Assembly (NCBI RefSeq): GCF_932274485.2
Contig: NC_065887.2
Coordinates: 40,691,201-40,755,200 of the forward strand
Length of the DNA stretch: 64,000 nucleotides
DNA from: Patella vulgata
Taxonomy: Eukaryota > Mollusca > Gastropoda > Patellidae
Direction: 5' to 3'
Positions 21,258 to 31,404 of the stretch are shown piece after piece. Positions within the stretch are counted from its first letter, which is position 1; every line of letters begins with the position of its first letter. Position numbers and translations under genes: made by a program. The notes below the pieces were generated by a model, which was given only the letters and a program-made list of their open reading frames with translations, was not told the DNA's origin and searched no databases.

Positions 21258-21891
21258 TATTTCAATATCCGATTATGTAAAATGACGCCCAAATGTGTTA
21301 CAGTGAACAATGTCGGACTTATGCACGACACTTATCGATATTTTATACATAAAATGTGATTTATTACAAAAACAGTTCAAATCTCAGAATGAAAAAAAAA
21401 TGAAAAGAAACGAAAATCAAGTATGAACGAAATAAAAGTATTTTTTGCCTGAAAAGAAACCAAATAAGTCTGGCTTTTGCACGACACTCGTAGCTAATTA
21501 TTGATTTTACATAAAGTAGTATAATTTATTGCCAAAAAAACAGGGCCAATATCTATTAATCCATGATTAAAAAAAATCAAAATCAAATAAAAATATTTAT
21601 CGTGTAAAAAAATATCGAAATTTGTCTGGGGTATAGAGAGATTAAATGATTACTTCCGATCTTGACCCACTCAGGTCATTCTATAATTCAATTACAAGTA
21701 TTTCGTCTGAGTAAAACGTGCGTAACAACCCTTTTAAACCTAATTAAGCAAACTGTCCACTGTTAAATCGATGATCATTTAAAATCAATTAACTTGAATG
21801 AGCTTTAGAGGGGCATTACCATCCTCCCTAAAGAAGTGAATAACTATAATTAATTTTAAATAACAATCTTAAGCAGCATCCCACATAACAA
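21258..21891. other. Unique AT-rich sequence
   Basis: Two similar ~100-bp segments (about 21290-21430 and 21470-21610) share 'gtc(g/t)g(a/g)cttttgcacgacact' and downstream 'aaaatgaaaag/aaaatcaaa' traces, perhaps an old tandem duplication. Otherwise nothing. Confidence 0.4.
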
Positions 21892-22326
21892 TATGATGTT
21901 AATTTTACGTTACATTTACGTAAAAATGGTCAGTCAGTTTACCATCATTTTGCTCATCTTTTTAACGATAATTTTACGTCAGGAAATGACGTTAATCTAA
22001 CGTAAACTTTACGTCATTTTTACGTTATATTTACGTCATTTTCTGACGTAAATCTAACGTAAACTTTACGTCATTTTCTGACGTAAATCTAACGTAAAAT
22101 TTGCGTAAAGTTTACGTCATTTTCGTTAGATTTACGTCAGAAAATGACGTAAACTTTACGTTAGATTTACGTCAGAAAATGATGTAAATATAACGTAAAA
22201 ATGACGTAAACTTTACGCTAGATTAACGTCATTTCCTGACGTTAAATTGTCGTTAAAAGGATGAGCAAAATGATGGATATCTAACCGACCATTATAACGT
22301 AAATCTAACATTAAATTAACATCATT
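21892..22326. mobile_element. Long palindromic foldback element
   Basis: The whole ~435 bp folds on itself about a centre near 22108. Outer arms pair 'atgatgttaatttt' with 'aaattaacatcat', then 'catcattttgctcatc' with 'gatgagcaaaatgatg', then a long inner stretch made of alternating 'ctgacgtaaatctaacg' and 'taaactttacgtcatttt' motifs. TGACGTAA/TTACGTCA (CRE-like octamers) occurs many times. Just outside the left arm is tcccacataacaat, also seen, inverted, at the right end of the related repeat at 32845-33405. No coding capacity; probably a foldback or MITE-type DNA transposon. Confidence 0.8.
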
Positions 22327-22469
22327 TACGGATGCAATTCTAATGTCAAATTTTGATGACCAAAGTTACGAAAATATAACAAACCATTAAAACCTTCAAA
22401 ATTATTCATTATTTGCGGCAGTAAATGGGAAGTACATTCAATCAATAATCAAATTTTCCTGACCCGTGG

Positions 22470-22670
22470 GTGAGGCTAAAAGTTGAGTGGTCCAACGTGT
22501 CTGTCATTGAGTCAAGTGGTTTGTTTCCACACCCAACTTGAACATGGGTTTTCTCTGGGTCCTCCTACTACTAAAGATTCCTGGTGCGGATGAATTATTC
22601 AACTTGAATTGAATCACTTAGTCCCAAAGGACAGTTTATGTCTATTGGATGTTTTACCCCATTGCTCTCT
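22470..22670 (+). mobile_element. SINE-B, old copy
   Basis: Sense order 'ctgtcattgagtcaagtgg', box B remnant, 'gggttttctctgggtcctcc', 'ctactaaagattcc', 'gaattatt..ttgaattgaa' and a final 'ttaccccattgctctctat'. The box A region is poor. Confidence 0.65.
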
Positions 22671-22856
22671 ATCTACCCATAACCAGTCAGAATTCTAAAT
22701 GTATTGCACAGAAAAGTTAAAAATCTAGCAGAATAATATGACAAAATATACTACAAGTATGTATACATATACTTTATTTAAAAGACAAAAATATAATGTT
22801 ATAAAATACAAAATACACATTTAAATATTAACAGTTTTTATCCACAGCTGTTTGAG

Positions 22857-23050
22857 AAATGAAGACGGGCATATGCCACACAGTGTGCAGAGCTATGGCG
22901 TACTCTTACATAAAATTCCAACTGCCAAGGGATCTTTCACACACACACACTTGAGTTTACACTGTACCTTGTTTTTTTGGTCCCTTCCGTATGACTAGTC
23001 AGCCATCCATGTCAGGTCCTCTGTCCGGCATCACTGACAAGGGAAAATGT
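22857..23050 (-). mobile_element. SINE-A body fragment
   Basis: Antisense 'atgaagacgggcatatgcc', 'aaaattccaactgccaagggatctttcac' and 'caggtcctctgtccggcatcactgacaaggg'. Head missing; a short CA-type microsatellite arose at 22940-22950. Confidence 0.75.
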
Positions 23051-23202
23051 TCAAGAAAAAGGTCTACATTAGCGCTATGAAAGTGCTGATATGCATATAA
23101 GAAAGAAAAAACTGGGATATTGACCAAATTGGGCCAAAACCTATAGCCTCTATCTTATTTGCTCAAGGTATTGATGGAATAGGAGTTAACTTTGGAATGA
23201 GT

Positions 23203-23505
23203 GAAATGAAATGGGGTTTAATGTCCTATTCCGACAGGGCTAAAGACATGGAAATATGCTATACAGTGTCCTATTATGGAATTTTATCCAGACAGCGGCG
23301 CTAAAGCCTACTCTTATATCGAATTCAAACTGCCAAGGGATCTTTCACGTGCACACCAATGTGTGCACAGGACCTCGGTCATTCGTACCATCCAAACGAC
23401 TAGACAGCTGTCCCTCCTTGTCAGGCCCTCTGTCCTGCACCTCTGACAAGGGGAGGAAACCAAGTCTGGAAATCACGAAGAACTTTCTCGGCCGACACTG
23501 GAATG
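23203..23505 (-). mobile_element. SINE-A, lacking head
   Basis: Antisense tail (gaaatgaaatggggttta) through body to 'ctttctcggccgacactgg'. It stops where the tRNA head would start, consistent with 5' truncation. Confidence 0.85.
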
Positions 23506-23529
23506 GAATGTTGTGGAATGCTGAATATT

Positions 23530-23877
23530 GATAGGTTTCGGCCTCTCATGATTCCAGTGTGTAACACAAATTTGAAAAAGATCAATTAAGAATAAACACA
23601 GCATCTATTGCATTTGAAAAAGGGAGAATTAACCAAGGAAAGCAAAGTCCTGAAAAGCTGTATATTGATAATGCTTGTCCTCTCACAATCGGAATGATTC
23701 ACATTTCACACCCAGTGTACGGACAAACAGGGCCAAAATTGATATGTGGGTGTATAAACAAAGATATATACTACACAAATATTACATGTGTTGCAGAATT
23801 GGTTTAACACATTTCAAATATAATTGTAACACGGATATTTGCAATGGTTGATCCATGACAAAAGATTTGAAATATTT
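23530..23877. other. Unique sequence
   Basis: No feature supported. Confidence 0.35.
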
Positions 23878-24206
23878 TGAAGAGACGCAAAAGGTTACGC
23901 CATACAGTGTGCTATAAGGGAAATTTTGCCCAGGCAGCAACGCTATGGCCTACTCTTGTATCGAATTCCAACTGCCAGGGGATCTTTTATGTGCATGCCA
24001 ATGTGTACACTGGACCTTGGTTTTTTTTTTGTCCCATCCAAACGACTAGACAGCTGTCCTTGTCAGGCCCTCCATCCTGCATCACTGACAATGGGAAACC
24101 ACACTGGAAAATCAGGATGAACTTTCTCGGCCAATGCAGGGATCGAACACCCGACCTCAAGGCTAGCGAGTCAGCGTCTTACCCACTTAGCCACATGATC
24201 CCCCCT
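23878..24206 (-). mobile_element. SINE-A, lacking tail
   Basis: Antisense body and complete young-type head ('cttacccacttagccacatgatccccc'). The 3' tail segment beyond 'acgccatacagtgtgctat' has been replaced by other sequence. Confidence 0.85.
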
Positions 24207-24410
24207 TGGCCTATGTACATGTAGAGATGAATTTTGAGCTACCTTTATATATATATTTCTATTTTTAAAACCCGCGACAAGTATATTTATATCAAGGATG
24301 TAACCCTCTATCAGTTAACCCGTCACGGATTGGTTGCATTGGTGAACCGGTTCAAAATATTCATTTCATATCATACCTGACCTTCAAATCCAGGAATTGT
24401 AGCCACAACG

Positions 24411-24775
24411 GGGATCACGTTGGTTAAGTCGGTAAGACACGGGCTATCTAGTCTGGAGGTCGGGTGTTCGATCCCTGCATTGGCCGAGAAAGTTATTCCA
24501 GATTTTCCGGCATGGTTCTCCCTTGTCAGTGATGCAGGACAGAGGGCTAGACAAGACAGCTGTCTAGTCATTAAAATAGGACAAAAAAATGAGGTCCCAT
24601 GTACACATTGGCGTGCACGTACAAGAGCCCTTGAAGTTAGAATTCGATATAAGAGAAGGCCGTAGTGCCACTGTCCGGGCAAAATTTCCCACATAGCACA
24701 CTGTATGGCGTATGCCCATCTTCATTAGCCCAGTTCAGAGCAAAACAGTAGGACGTTAAACTTTCATTTCACTAG
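24411..24775 (+). mobile_element. SINE-A, full length
   Basis: Sense copy with head ggggatcacg, box B 'gggtgttcgatccctgc', complete body and a short 'tttcatttcac' end. An 8-bp direct repeat 'tagccaca' flanks it (about 24401 and 24775), a likely short target duplication. Confidence 0.9.
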
Positions 24776-24802
24776 CCACAGCTCTGTTTTCTTTCACCAA
24801 AG

Positions 24803-25087
24803 GGGGGGGGGGGGGGTGGATGGCTGAATGGTTAGCGTGCGCGCACTGTATCATAAAGTCTGTCATTGAGTCGACTGGCGTGGTTTCGAATCCCCAGTTG
24901 TACGTGGCAAGGAGTAGGGTCGCCTGTCCAACTTCATGGGTTTTCTCCGGGTCCTCCGGTTTCCTCCCACTCCTAAAGACCCCTACGCGCAAGCGAATTA
25001 TGTAAATAAAAAATTAAACCATATGTTAGTCCCGAAATGACCTAGTTTGTGTCGAGTGGACGGTAAACCCCATTTCTCTCTCTCTCT
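24803..25087 (+). mobile_element. SINE-B, full length, member of a B-A pair
   Basis: Sense copy beginning with a run of 14 G, then box A 'tggctgaatggttagcgtg', box B 'ggtttcgaatcccc', the central domain and a (CT) tail. It is bounded by 'ctttcaccaaag' on both sides (about 24791 and 25088). SINE-A follows immediately and is itself followed by a third copy of the same 12-mer. Confidence 0.92.
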
Positions 25088-25099
25088 CTTTCACCAAAG

Positions 25100-25463
25100 G
25101 GGGGGATCAAGTGGCTAAGTGGGTAAGACGCTGGCTCGCTAGCCTGGAGATCGGGTGTTCGATCCCTGTAAGTTCATCCTGATTTTCCGGCGTGGTTTCC
25201 CTTGTCAGTGATGCAGGACGGAGGGACTGACAAGGACAGCTGTCTAGTCGTTATGGGACGAAAAACTGAGGTCCCCTGTAGACATTGGCGTGCACGTAAA
25301 AGATCCCTTGGCAGTTGGAATTCGATATAAGAGTAGGCCGTAGCCCCGCTGCCCAGGCAAAATTTCCCTCATAGCACACTGTATGGCATATGCTCGTCTT
25401 CATTAGCCCAGGTTAGGAGCAGAATAGTAGGACGTTAAACCCCATTTCATTTCATTTCATTTC
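25100..25463 (+). mobile_element. SINE-A, full length, member of a B-A pair
   Basis: Sense copy with young-type head (ggggggatcaagtggctaag), a deletion in the 'cattggccgag' part and an (ATTTC)n tail. It is preceded by 'ctttcaccaaag' (25088) shared with the upstream SINE-B and followed by the same sequence at about 25464. Confidence 0.92.
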
Positions 25464-25475
25464 TTTCACCAAAGA

Positions 25476-26756
25476 CCACATAAATACTTCATTTAGCACT
25501 TGTCATTTGAAACAGTTATAGCCTATGTCTTGTCTGGAAGAGGGGGCATCATCACATTACCATACAGGGTATAAGTCGATGTTGAGTATAAGTCAAATTG
25601 CCAAATTTTACATTTTTCCGACCTACATCCATAATTAAGTAGAGGCGGTATATAAGACTAATGTTTTTCAACTCCACGAGTTTCGAGACTGTTATCCTAG
25701 TCTAATACCGTGCCGGTGTACGCCGAAGAAAAGTTGGGCCATATAAATAATGAGGGTCTGGGACAGTTGTCAATAACACTTGCATTTATAAACAAACATG
25801 AATCGTGATGACGAATTAGGATTCAATAAAAAAAAACAACATAGATATGGCCCATGAAGAGAGAAATTTTACAATAAAAAAAAATTAAGAGTGTTGGATA
25901 TTGAACTGACAATGCAATCAAATGGACTTTCGGAAATGGCATTCTTATATAAATTTCATGGGCGTCAACATCTTGTTTTAGGACTAGTTACCTTCCTTAG
26001 ACTTTGTTTATGATAATGTAAAAGACCGGATAATCTAGCCTATGACCGATTATTCTCAAATGTTGACAACGCAACCACACTAATATTCGTAGAATATAGA
26101 ATATTTTTTTCTAGATGATAGAGACTAATAATATGCCAACATTGAAATGTGTGCATAAATATGGTATATACTTAACTACACCAATATTATACCTATGTCA
26201 TAGAATTTGTTACAAACATTACAAATATAATCTTAATAGAGATCTTTGCTATGGTTGATCTATCAGTAAAAATTGGAAGATTTGTAAGGAACGCAAATGG
26301 TTATTGTTTACTGGCTGCAGCAGGGAGCAATAACAGGAACACAGATGATTTTCAACTCACTGATACAACTCAGTTTAAACTTTAAGCCAAAGAGCTGTTA
26401 TATAATACTGTGACAGGATATCTGCTCTAAACTAACTAGTCATCAAAGAATTGACTGTCAAAAGTTCAGACAGAAAGTATTTTAGGCCTACAATGCTTGT
26501 AAAGCTTTGGCCTACATTCTGATGATATTTGTGCTACCATAGATACATATATATTTATATCATTACGTTATGTGACAAGTAGTAGTGTTTGGCAAGTAGT
26601 AGTGTTGTCTAACTATCATTATAAAGCCCATATAAATCTTTTTAGAACTTCTTTGTCATTACTGCCACCAAGGGTGCTCAAATATACATGTAGGAACTGT
26701 AAAAAAAAAAAATAAATAAATAAAAAGCAACTTTATACTCCCCAAAAAAAACGTAA
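25476..26756. other. Unique AT-rich sequence
   Basis: No gene supported. Short A-runs lie at 25830 and 26700. Parts near 25990-26060 vaguely recall MITE R ('ataatgtaaaag', 'tagcctatgaccgattattc') but are too weak to call. Confidence 0.35.
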
Positions 26757-27055
26757 TTGGGTTAAACGGCCTACTGTTCAGCTCCAACTGGGCTGACAGC
26801 CAACCTACTGTGGATCTGTAATGAAATGGGGTTCAACATCATACTGTTCTGCTCAAACTGGGCTAAAGAAGTTGGACAAATGCTTGAAAGTGTGCTGTGA
26901 TGGAAATTTTGACTGGACCGTGTGTACAAAAGAGCTTGGTTTTTTGTCCTATCCGAACAACTGTACATTAGCCCTTACCAGCCCCTCTGTCTTGCACCAG
27001 TTAAAAGAGGAACCATGCCAGAAAATACTGATGGACTTTCTTGGCCACCACAAGA
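26757..27055 (-). mobile_element. SINE-A, old copy with partial duplicate of its 3' end
   Basis: Antisense copy at 26819-27055 ('atgaaatggggttcaacatc' to 'actttcttggccaccacaag'). Just before it, 26757-26800 repeats the 'gggttaaacggcctactgttcagctcc' segment, either a second SINE or a local duplication. Confidence 0.7.
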
Positions 27056-27224
27056 AAAAATAAGCAGGGGAGTAGGACTGAAACCTTTATGTACAAGTAT
27101 GTACGGGCAAACTTGTTATTTAATGTAATAGGCCTATGTATATAATTAGAGTCTTGATTATCCATTTTTCAATTAAATTAAATCATTAACATTAACCACC
27201 AGTGTTTAAATCTGTGAACATCTC

Positions 27225-27375
27225 GAGTACCCGATGGCATTGAGACTTGATTATAGACTTAGCAAGTTAATACATTAAAATGTCTTATAAAAAATTTTAA
27301 CATTTACAGTCTCAAGAAATACCTACTTAACCTACGTACAATATATAGATTTAGCTCTTGCATTATGCATTATTA
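27225..27375 (+). mobile_element. MITE family R, partial old copy
   Basis: Order 'gatggcattgagacttgattatagactta..caagttaa' then 'tagatttagctcttgcattatgcat' matches the 3' half of the R copy at 58341. An unrelated ~60 bp lies between. Confidence 0.45.
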
Positions 27376-28399
27376 AATTTGCAAAAATATCAGTACAATA
27401 ACAACAAAAAAACCCAACCTGAAACACCCATAAAAATGTTTAGAAAATACTACATGTACTTATATTATAATTAGCACAGCCTGAATTTTAACAGTCTACA
27501 TCATTAATAAATTCGTTATGTGTTTGATAATTTTTGGATCCAGATTTTTTAAAAACAATTTTGGAACCAGTATTACTTTCGATAACTTAAAGCAATGTTG
27601 ATTTTGTTTATGAATAGTATGGTTTACGGACAATGTAACTGCATCGTGTTAAAAACAAATACTGACTGTCTGATATACAAAGTTGCGTGCAAACTTTTTC
27701 CACGGCCAGATTATTTTTTTTATCAACATTAGATCTATCGGTATACTGTCAACGGAAGTTCGCATAAAAAGTGCACTTACCTTCAACTTTACTTTGCTGA
27801 ATCCAAAATCGTGTGTGTATGTGTGGAATAGCTTTATTTAACTTTAAATCACGGCATCATTTCTTCTTTGGGAAAAATAATAATTACATTATGCCGCCAT
27901 TTTAAATCCCAGAATTCCGTACGTTCCGGTCAAACGAACAAACAAAAAATATTTAATAAATAATTGAAGCAATTTAGATAAATAACAACAATAACCGTAA
28001 CCTATAAAAAAAATATTGTAATGTGAATAGAAATAATATGATATAAACCGATTTAAACACAATCATCAACCGTGAACAGATCGTGACCTTGACCTTGCCC
28101 GAGTCGATAAAAATATATTTTTACATCTATGTAGTTCTAAAAATGGCGGCTGTTCGTTTGAAAGGCCTGTAATATTTCTGATAATGAATCTATTCATATA
28201 ATTTGTTTGTATACGCTCTACCATATTTTATATGAGGTTACATAATTATGTTATATTAAAAGAATAATCAAATCGGGGAATTTTAATTTTCAGAGATAGG
28301 TCTTTTATCGAGAGACGATAAATATATGGACTTTTTTAGCTAGAGTAGATCTCTATGTTAATTGACTGGGTCATTAATATGTAACAGGCATTGCCTGAG
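27376..28399. other. Unique AT-rich sequence with YY1-like motifs
   Basis: ATGGCGGC-type motifs occur at 27893 (inverted) and 28143 (direct), about 250 bp apart and both preceded by A-rich sequence, with short gttcgtttga pieces near each. Neither opens a long frame. Nothing else supported. Confidence 0.35.
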
Positions 28400-28800
28400 T
28401 AGAGCGAAGCTGATTATTGTCAAATATAAAACCTTCATAATTAATTTTCTCAAGTGATACAAAAAATGTTAAATAATTTAGTTTTTCAAAATTGATTTTT
28501 ATTTAGATCTAAATTTTATACATTAATTTTGTTTTTAAAAAAAAGAAGAAAAAAGTGTGAGAATTATTTTCATTGACGTAAAAAATATGTGACGTCATTG
28601 ATTAGACGCATCATAAAAATAGTTCTATGAGGCGCGTAATCTTGCTTGGACGAGATTTGGTAAGTTGACATGCGCATTGCCTGTTTTCTCCAGTGTATCC
28701 GGTTTCGGTCTGAATTTTTTCCAATTACGCTCCTGTGTTACCGGAAAAGAGCTTTGCTCAAGCACTGCGCTTCGCGCGATGCTGTAGAGCTTCGCTCTAT
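28400..28800. repeat. Possible TIR repeat with clustered short hairpins
   Basis: TAGAGCGAAGCT at 28400 pairs with AGAGCTTCGCTCTA at 28786. At the right end three tiny hairpins follow each other: GAGC-ttt-GCTC (28750), GCGC-ttc-GCGC (28767) and TAGAGC-ttc-GCTCTA (28785). The inner part is ordinary AT-rich DNA with a 'tgacgtcattg' site. Whether this is one mobile unit is uncertain. Confidence 0.35.
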
Positions 28801-28957
28801 ATTATCTATTTTTCAGATTCATAACTTAAAAAAATGGAACTAGTCTTGGTCCAACCTTTATTTTTATATGGTTTTACAACTTGTATAATTAAGTGTTGAA
28901 CTTTTAAATTCGAAATAAAAAAACGGCACCAATCGACTCATGACCTATTTTATATAT

Positions 28958-29988
28958 TAGGCGTTTTTGTGAGTCGATTAGATTAGGTTTTGATTTGCTA
29001 GTACGATTTGGTATGATTTCGATTTGATTAGCTATGGTCCACAAATGTGAAATTTGATAATTACGATTTGGTAAGATGGCTGCCACCACGGACACCGATC
29101 AGAAAAAAAATTGTCTCTGGTAACATGACGAGGGGGGCGTGTGTTTCACGTGTAGTCCAAGTTACCTACAGATTACAGTGACACTGCTGGCACCCAGAGG
29201 GCCTAAAATTGCTTAGAGCCAGAGGTGATCTAACATTCTTGTGGACTATAAAGTTAACATTAAAGGAGCTAAATCGCTAACATTTGGGACCTAGAAATTG
29301 ACAAAAGTGGGTCGCAATGCATATAATACTGTAGTATGAATGTATATAAACTGATTTACATTCAATGGTTTCCGTTTTTACTCCAATTTCAAATCCGTTA
29401 TGTTCGGCGAAATAAGCCAGCAGTCTCAAGCGAGTGCAAATTTCTAGCGTCTGGTTATTCCAGTTTACATACGCCGTTTGATTTGGTGCAATGTGTCTAG
29501 CCTCGTCCCTCGAGTCTCTTGATACAACTAGGGCTGAAGCGCATTATGGTACACGATTCGTGTACCAATGGTAAAATGTTTATTTTGTCTTAAATATTGG
29601 ATATCAAAAGCCCATCTTTTCCCGTTAAGATCACAACATGAATGTCGATATAATTTGACAAATAAATCGTGTTTTCAATGTTGAAGATTTTGGATGATAT
29701 TGAGTTAGAGACTTAGCTACTTTAAACACATCAAATGCGTTTTAAAAAAACATTTTTTATGGAGAAAAACAACAATAAGCATTAAAAATTACTTACGATG
29801 TCGAACATTCCGCCATTTTGAAAACGTCAAATCTAATCGCCTAAACACCTCCTGGGACGATTAGGTCGATTTGCCTAATCAGTTGAGTTAAATCGTCTCA
29901 CAAATGTAACGATTAGCATAATCAACTTGGTTCACAAATGCGTATAATAGCTAATCGGTCTAATCTAATCGGTTCACAAAAACGCCTA
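28958..29988. mobile_element. DNA transposon-like TIR element
   Basis: Inverted ends TAGGCGTTTTTGTGA followed by (g/a)(t/c)CGATTAGATTAG lie 1031 bp apart. Flanking 8-mers ttatatat (28950-28957) and ttgtatat (29989-29996) differ by one base and may be a target duplication, which would suggest hAT. The alternative, a shorter duplication with GGCGTTTTTGTGA ends, would suit PIF/Harbinger. Subterminal 'tcacaaatg' motifs recur (about 29039, 29901, 29934), plausible transposase-binding sites. No transposase is readable. Two short ATG-plus-donor segments face inward, one near each end (29076 plus; 29820 minus). Confidence 0.6.
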
Positions 29989-30054
29989 TTGTATATGTAG
30001 ACAGCCGCCATTTTAAATGACATTAACAACACACATTGATTTAAGCTCTGAGTG

Positions 30055-30420
30055 AGCTAATGAAGACAGGCATACACTATATACAGTGTACTATGACGGA
30101 AACTTTGCACGGATAGCGGCACTATATGGCCTACTCTGATATTGAATTACAACTGTCGGAGTGTCTTTTACGTGCATGCCAATATGTACATGAGGACTTG
30201 ATTTTTCGTATGACCCGAACAACTATACCTTATCCCTTGCCAGATCCTCCGCCCTGCCACAGTCCATAGAAAATTTCCGTCATAGCACTCTGCATTGCGT
30301 ATGACTATCTTCAATAGTCCGACTGGTGCAGAAAAGTATGAAAATGAATTTTAAATGGGGTTTGAACATCCTACTATTTTATTCCAAGTGCTCTAATGAA
30401 GAAGGGCATATGCTATAATG
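30055..30420 (-). mobile_element. Three abutting SINE-A fragments, mixed orientation
   Basis: 30055-30262 is an antisense body ('ctaatgaagacaggcatac' to 'ccagatcctccgccctg'). 30263-30345 is a sense 3' piece ('aaaatttccgtcatagcactctg' to 'agtccgactggtgcag'). 30354-30420 is an antisense 3' end ('aatggggtttgaacatcc'). The arrangement implies insertion plus rearrangement. Confidence 0.65.
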
Positions 30421-30599
30421 GTTAAAATGTTGTGATTTCGGGTTAAAATGCCGTGATGTTGGGTTATCGCCTTACGAAGGGTGATATCAGTCACCATATC
30501 TACTGGGTTTCTTTAATACTCATATTTATAGTATTTTATAGAGTCAGACTAGTGGACTAGTGAATGCACGGATTAGTGCACCTATTGGTAATGACTATA

Positions 30600-30712
30600 T
30601 GCGGAAATGCTGCTCTCCAGGCAAAATGTCTTTCCTAGCACATCTTTATTAGTAAGTGCGGTAATGCTGCTGTCCAGGCAAAATTTCTGTCATAGCACAT
30701 CTTCATTACTAA
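30600..30712 (+). repeat. ~53-bp direct duplication of a SINE-A segment
   Basis: Two copies of 'gcggaaatgctgctctccaggcaaaatgtct..tagcacatctt.attagt' type sequence follow each other just before a SINE-A head. Confidence 0.65.
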
Positions 30713-30723
30713 TTTTGATAAAG

Positions 30724-31064
30724 CCACGGTGGCTAAGTGCGTAAGATGCTGGCTCGATAATCCAGAGCACGTGTTCGATCCCTGCATTGGTGGAGAAAGT
30801 TCATCAGGATTTTCCGACATGGTTTCCCCTTGTCAGAGGTGCAGGAACAAGGACAGTAGTCTAGTCACTCAGATGGGACAAAAAACCGAGGTACCATGTA
30901 TACATTGGCTTGCACGAAAAGATTCCTTGGCAGTTGGATTCGATATTAGTAGGCCATAGTGCCGCTGCTGGGGCAAAATTTCCCTCATTGCACATTGTAT
31001 GGTATGTACCTGTCTTCATTAGCCCAGTCGGAGCAGAACAGTAGGACAATAAACCGATTTCATC
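30724..31064 (+). mobile_element. SINE-A, near full length, older head
   Basis: Sense head 'gccacggtggctaagtgcgtaag', box B 'cgtgttcgatccctgc', complete body, and a tail reduced to 'aataaaccgatttcat'. Confidence 0.85.
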
Positions 31065-31118
31065 AGGACAAATCTACATGAGGAAAAACCTACATTTCAC
31101 AAACTTAGTAATTTGTAA

Positions 31119-31393
31119 CGGGGGTGGGGGGGGGGGGGGTTGGATGGCTGAATGGTTAGCGTGCGGGCGCTGTATCATAAAGTCTATCATTGAGTTGACT
31201 GTCGTGGTTTCGAATCCCCGGTTGTACGTGACAAGGAGTAGGGTCGCTTGTCCAACCTCCGGTTTTCTCCCACTGCTAAAGACCCCTACGCGCAAGCGAA
31301 TTATGTAAATAAAAATTAAACTATATGTTAGTCCCGAAATGACCTAGTTTGTGTCGAGTAGACGTTAAACCCCATTTCTCTCTCTCTCTCTCT
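31119..31393 (+). mobile_element. SINE-B, full length
   Basis: Starts with a long G-rich run, then the complete head, a central domain with a short deletion, and a (CT)n tail. Imperfect flanking repeats 'tagtaatttgtaac' and 'tagtaattagtaac' (about 31105 and 31394) are a likely target duplication. SINE-A sequence follows directly in the same orientation. Confidence 0.9.
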
Positions 31394-31404
31394 AGTAATT
31401 AGTA

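Noticed and set aside
23877-24224. 115-codon plus-strand frame
   Set aside because: Antisense reading through SINE-A; the same peptide pattern (YEGNFA..., CQGIFYVHANV) appears wherever SINE-A lies in that orientation.
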